Notes under the pieces: generated by a model
The model's input: the letters and a program-made list of their open reading frames with translations, nothing else
Told to the model about the DNA's origin: nothing
Databases searched by the model: none
Program-made: the position numbers and the translations under genes
Shown here: positions 45,016-48,305 of the stretch, piece by piece
Layout of the letters: each line of letters starts with the position of its first letter
Numbering within the stretch: position 1 is the stretch's first letter
Assembly: GCF_021412585.1 (NCBI RefSeq)
Contig: NZ_JAKCMI010000025.1
Coordinates: 1-48,305, forward strand
Length of the DNA: 48,305 nt
Direction: 5' to 3'
DNA from: Halomonas alkalisoli
GTDB taxonomy: Bacteria; Pseudomonadota; Gammaproteobacteria; Pseudomonadales; Halomonadaceae

Positions 45016-46341
45016 CTAACCGGCCAGGAAGAGCACCAGATAGCCTGCGGGAATCGCCAGGAACAGGCCGATGGCGGTACGAATGAACCAGATCGCCAGC
45101 AGCTGCGGAATGGAAATGGGAATGTTGGTGGAGAGAATGCAGGGAATCGACGCTGAGAAGAACAGGATCGAGGAGATCGACACGATGGCGGTGGCAAAGC
45201 GGGCCACGAAGGAGGCCTCGGTCATCTGCAGCGCCGGCAGGAACAGCTCGGCGAGACCAGAAGCGGTGGCCTGAGCCAGCATCAGGCCGTCATCGAGTCC
45301 CCAGGGCAACACGAAGGGGTAGAGGGCGTAGCCGAGCCAGTCGAACACCGGGGTATAGTTGGCCACCAGCAGGCCGATCAGCCCCACCGACATGATGGAG
45401 GGCAGGATGCTCATGGCCATCAACAACCCTTCGCGGCCATTGTTGAACACATTGCGTTGCAGGCTCGGTGCCCGCTCGGCGGCTTCCAGTCCGGCACGCA
45501 GGGCGCTGCTCAGGCGCTCTCCCCGGGGCACCATCGGTTCGGGGTTGGCTACGTCAGTGCTCATGCGGCTGATCGGCGGGATGCGCGCGGTAATGGCGGT
45601 GATCAGGAAGGTGATCAGCAAGGTCAGCCAGAAGTAGTGCAGCCACACATGCATGATGTCCAGGGTGTTCGCCACCACGATCATGAAGGTCACCGATGCG
45701 GTGGAGAACCCGGTGGCGATGATGGCTGCCTCGCGGTTGGAGTACATGCCGCTGGTATAGACCCGGTTGGTGATCAGCAGGCCGATGGAGTAGCTGCCCA
45801 CGAAGGAGGCCACCGCATCGATGGCGGAGCGCCCCGGCGTCTTCCATAGAGGACGCATCAGCGGTTGGCAGATCACCCCCACCAGTTCCAGCAGCCCGTA
45901 GGTGGTGAGCAGGGCGAGGAAAATGGCCCCGATAGGCACGATCAGGCTCACCGGTACCACCAGCTTGTCGAGCAGGAAGGGCAACTTGTCGGCCTCGTGC
46001 AGCAGGGCAGGCCCGACACCGCTCATGGCCATCACCATGAAGACTACCCCGGCTACCTTGAGCAGGGTAAACACCAGATTGGTGGTGCTGTGCCGCCAGC
46101 TTCCGGTGATAAAGGGGTAGAGGGCACCTGCGGTAATCACGGCCAAGGCGTACCAGGGAGCCCAGTCACCCAGCAGACCGATGCAGTAGCGTACGAGGTG
46201 ATCCAGGAGGATGGTGGAGCGTCCGCTGATCTCGATGGGTACAAAGAAGAACAGAATGCCAATGCCGCTGGGAATCACCAGCTTCATCAGGTTCCACCAG
46301 CTGCTTTTTCTGTTCTTGGGATATTCCGCCAGTTTTTCCAT
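45016..46341 (-). CDS. YjiH-family membrane protein
   Basis: A 441-residue protein with about 10-12 helices and nucleoside-recognition (gate) type segments (SIGLLITNRVYTSGMYSNRE, ~205). The YjiH family is linked to histidine or nucleoside transport by context. Here it is divergent from hutU across HutC-type operators, so a histidine or urocanate transport role is plausible but unproven. Starts at ATG 46341. Confidence 0.8.
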   Translation of the reverse strand: MEKLAEYPKNRKSSWWNLMKLVIPSGIGILFFFVPIEISGRSTILLDHLVRYCIGLLGDWAPWYALAVITAGALYPFITGSWRHSTTNLVFTLLKVAGVVFMVMAMSGVGPALLHEADKLPFLLDKLVVPVSLIVPIGAIFLALLTTYGLLELVGVICQPLMRPLWKTPGRSAIDAVASFVGSYSIGLLITNRVYTSGMYSNREAAIIATGFSTASVTFMIVVANTLDIMHVWLHYFWLTLLITFLITAITARIPPISRMSTDVANPEPMVPRGERLSSALRAGLEAAERAPSLQRNVFNNGREGLLMAMSILPSIMSVGLIGLLVANYTPVFDWLGYALYPFVLPWGLDDGLMLAQATASGLAELFLPALQMTEASFVARFATAIVSISSILFFSASIPCILSTNIPISIPQLLAIWFIRTAIGLFLAIPAGYLVLFLAG

Positions 46342-46617
46342 GGGATTCTACCGTCGCGTCGTTGTCCGAAGGAGTATTTGTATATACAGCATGAACAAGA
46401 TTTAGCCATTTTTATCTCTGCGGCAAATAGACCTTAGTCTAATAATTTTGATGAGTACTGGATTTTAATATTTTAAAAACAATATGTTATGTCTTTTTGA
46501 GTGGTCTTGAAAAAATTCCCTCTTGACGACACCTCGTGAAATGGCCGATATCTGTATATACAGATTGTGCAGCTGACTCGGCTGCACCCGTCCGGCCACA
46601 AGAACGAGGATGCCTTC
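46342..46617. promoter_or_regulatory. hut: yjiH-hutU divergent regulatory region
   Basis: An AT-rich 276-bp region with two HutC-type palindromes: TTGTATATACAG (46378-46389), 37 bases before the yjiH start, and a perfect 16-bp ATCTGTATATACAGAT (46550-46565). A TTGACG (-35-like, 46523-46528) stands 18 bases before a weak GATATC -10, which the second palindrome overlaps, so repressor binding would block hutU transcription. HutC binds CTTGTATnTACAAG-like sites in Pseudomonas. Confidence 0.7.
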
Positions 46618-48305
46618 ATGACCCAGTATCAGCCCATCGACCGCGACCCCCGTCACGATCCCAGCCGCCGGATCGCCGCCCCCACCGGGACTGAACTCAG
46701 CTGCAAGAGCTGGCTCACCGAAGCCCCCATGCGCATGCTGATGAACAACCTTCACCCGGACGTGGCAGAGCGCCCCGAGGACCTGGTGGTCTACGGCGGC
46801 ATCGGTCGTGCCGCCCGGGACTGGCAGTGCTTCGACGCCATCGTCGAGACCCTCAAGCGCCTGGAGGACAACCAGTCGCTGCTGATCCAGTCGGGCAAGC
46901 CGGTGGGCGTGTTCGAGACCCACAGGGACGCCCCGCGGGTGCTCATCGCCAACTCCAACCTGGTACCGGCCTGGGCCAACTGGGAGCACTTCAACGAGCT
47001 GGATAAGCAGGGCCTGATGATGTACGGCCAGATGACCGCCGGCTCATGGATCTACATCGGTTCCCAGGGCATCGTCCAGGGTACCTACGAGACCTTCGTC
47101 GAGGCCGGGCGCCAGCACTACGACGGAAAGTTGGCCGGGCGCTGGATCCTCACCGCCGGCCTCGGCGGCATGGGCGGCGCCCAACCCCTGGCCGCGACCC
47201 TGGCCGGGGCCTGTTCGCTGAATATCGAGTGCCAGCAGACCAGCATCGATTTCCGCCTGCGCACCCGTTACCTGGACGAGCAGGCCAGCGACCTGGACGA
47301 CGCCCTGGCGCGCCTCGAGCGCTACACCGCCGAGGGCAAGGCGGTTTCCATCGGCCTGTGCGCCAACGCCGCCGACGTGCTGCCCGAGCTGGTGAAGCGT
47401 GGCGTGCGCCCGGACATGGTCACCGACCAGACCAGCGCCCACGACCCGCTGCATGGCTACCTGCCGTCGGGCTGGAGCTGGGACGAATACGTGGCCCGGG
47501 GCAAGACCGAACCCGAGGCGGTGACCAAGGCCGCCAAGCAGTCCATGGCGGTGCATGTGCGTGCCATGCTCGACTTCCAGGCCATGGGCGTGCCGACCTT
47601 CGACTACGGCAACAATATCCGCCAGATGGCCCAGGAAGAGGGCGTGGAGAACGCCTTCGACTTCCCCGGCTTCGTACCGGCCTATATCCGCCCGCTGTTC
47701 TGCCAGGGCATCGGCCCGTTCCGCTGGGTGGCGCTCTCCGGCGACCCGGAGGACATCTACAAGACCGACCAGAAGGTCAAGGAGCTGATCCCGGACGACC
47801 CGCACCTGCACAACTGGCTCGACATGGCCCGGGAGCGGATCGCCTTACAGGGCCTGCCGGCGCGGATCTGCTGGGTCGGCCTGAAGGATCGCGCCCGCCT
47901 GGGCCAGGCCTTCAACGAGATGGTTGCAAAAGGAGAGCTCAAGGCACCCATCGTCATCGGCCGCGACCACCTGGACTCCGGCTCGGTGGCCAGCCCCAAC
48001 CGCGAGACCGAGGCGATGATGGACGGCAGCGACGCCGTCTCCGACTGGCCGCTGCTCAACGCCCTGCTCAATACCGCCGGCGGCGCGACCTGGGTCTCGT
48101 TGCACCACGGCGGAGGCGTGGGCATGGGCTATTCACAGCATGCCGGGGTAGTGATCGTCGCCGACGGCACGGACGAAGCCCACGCGCGCCTGGGCCGGGT
48201 GCTGCGCAACGACCCGGGCACCGGGGTGATGCGCCACGCGGATGCCGGGTACGATATTGCCAAGCAGTGCGCCCGCGACAACGGCCTCGACCTGCCGATG
48301 CTGGA
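46618..48305 (+). CDS. hutU: Urocanate hydratase HutU, runs off the window
   Basis: 562 codons are present and the gene is cut by the window end; family members are about 555-565 residues, so only a few codons are probably missing. Converts urocanate to imidazolone propionate in histidine breakdown, with NAD+ as cofactor. [17 protein letters not shown] (~residue 60), [17 protein letters not shown] (~180-195) for NAD binding, and [28 protein letters not shown] stretch (~490-520) are present. GAGGA precedes ATG 46618. hutH, hutI and hutG would be expected further right. Confidence 0.95.
   Translation, partial: MTQYQPIDRDPRHDPSRRIAAPTGTELSCKSWLTEAPMRMLMNNLHPDVAERPEDLVVYGGIGRAARDWQCFDAIVETLKRLEDNQSLLIQSGKPVGVFETHRDAPRVLIANSNLVPAWANWEHFNELDKQGLMMYGQMTAGSWIYIGSQGIVQGTYETFVEAGRQHYDGKLAGRWILTAGLGGMGGAQPLAATLAGACSLNIECQQTSIDFRLRTRYLDEQASDLDDALARLERYTAEGKAVSIGLCANAADVLPELVKRGVRPDMVTDQTSAHDPLHGYLPSGWSWDEYVARGKTEPEAVTKAAKQSMAVHVRAMLDFQAMGVPTFDYGNNIRQMAQEEGVENAFDFPGFVPAYIRPLFCQGIGPFRWVALSGDPEDIYKTDQKVKELIPDDPHLHNWLDMARERIALQGLPARICWVGLKDRARLGQAFNEMVAKGELKAPIVIGRDHLDSGSVASPNRETEAMMDGSDAVSDWPLLNALLNTAGGATWVSLHHGGGVGMGYSQHAGVVIVADGTDEAHARLGRVLRNDPGTGVMRHADAGYDIAKQCARDNGLDLPML

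Noticed and set aside
46465..46989. 174-aa minus-strand frame
   Set aside because: Overlaps the hut operator region and the start of hutU, which is certain.

Overview
The window is high-GC DNA from a gammaproteobacterium. Gene content and protein character suggest a Halomonas-like member of the Halomonadaceae; that is an inference, as there is no rRNA to confirm it. The exception is about 21.4-27.4 kb, which is clearly AT-richer and has the layout of an integron.

Layout. 1-590: about three and a half copies of a ~185-190 bp palindrome-rich repeat. 0.6-4.6 kb (minus): MFS permease, unknown protein, RhlE helicase, helix-hairpin-helix protein. 4.6-8.3 kb (minus): pqiABC, divergent from a Ca/Na antiporter. 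9.8-16.7 kb (plus): bd-type oxidase cydAB with its maturation exporter cydDC, then an adenine deaminase. 16.7-19.6 kb: diheme cytochrome c peroxidase behind a perfect FNR/Anr box, divergent from msrPQ. 19.6-21.1 kb (minus): purine permease with a perfect and a degenerate RutR-type operator upstream.

21.4-27.4 kb is the most interesting part. A broken integron integrase (intI) with a LexA-type box is divergent from four gene cassettes. Each cassette ends in a site that folds like attC, with bulged (extrahelical) bases and RYYYAAC/GTTRRRY-like ends. The cargo looks like defence or toxin genes: a DUF262 + RiboL-PSP-like HEPN pair, a HEPN + zinc-ribbon protein, a possible PD-(D/E)XK-like protein, and a membrane-anchored caspase-like protease. 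A host-like lipoprotein gene follows.

28.2-39.4 kb is a purine-catabolism block: guanine deaminase, xdhABC and a RutR-family TetR regulator, with one perfect RutR-type operator between xdhA and the regulator. A TRAP-TAXI transporter sits downstream of guaD, and a second, fragmentary guaD 3' end lies on its far side. 39.4-41.6 kb is an arsJ-GAPDH arsenate-resistance pair, divergent from hrpB. 44.2-48.3 kb is the start of a histidine-utilisation locus: hutC, a YjiH-family membrane protein, and hutU running off the window, with two palindromic HutC-type operators.

Together the host genes describe salvage and catabolism of purines (adenine deaminase, permease, guaD, xdh) and histidine, plus respiratory and envelope stress functions. 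The integron is a foreign insertion between purine-related genes.
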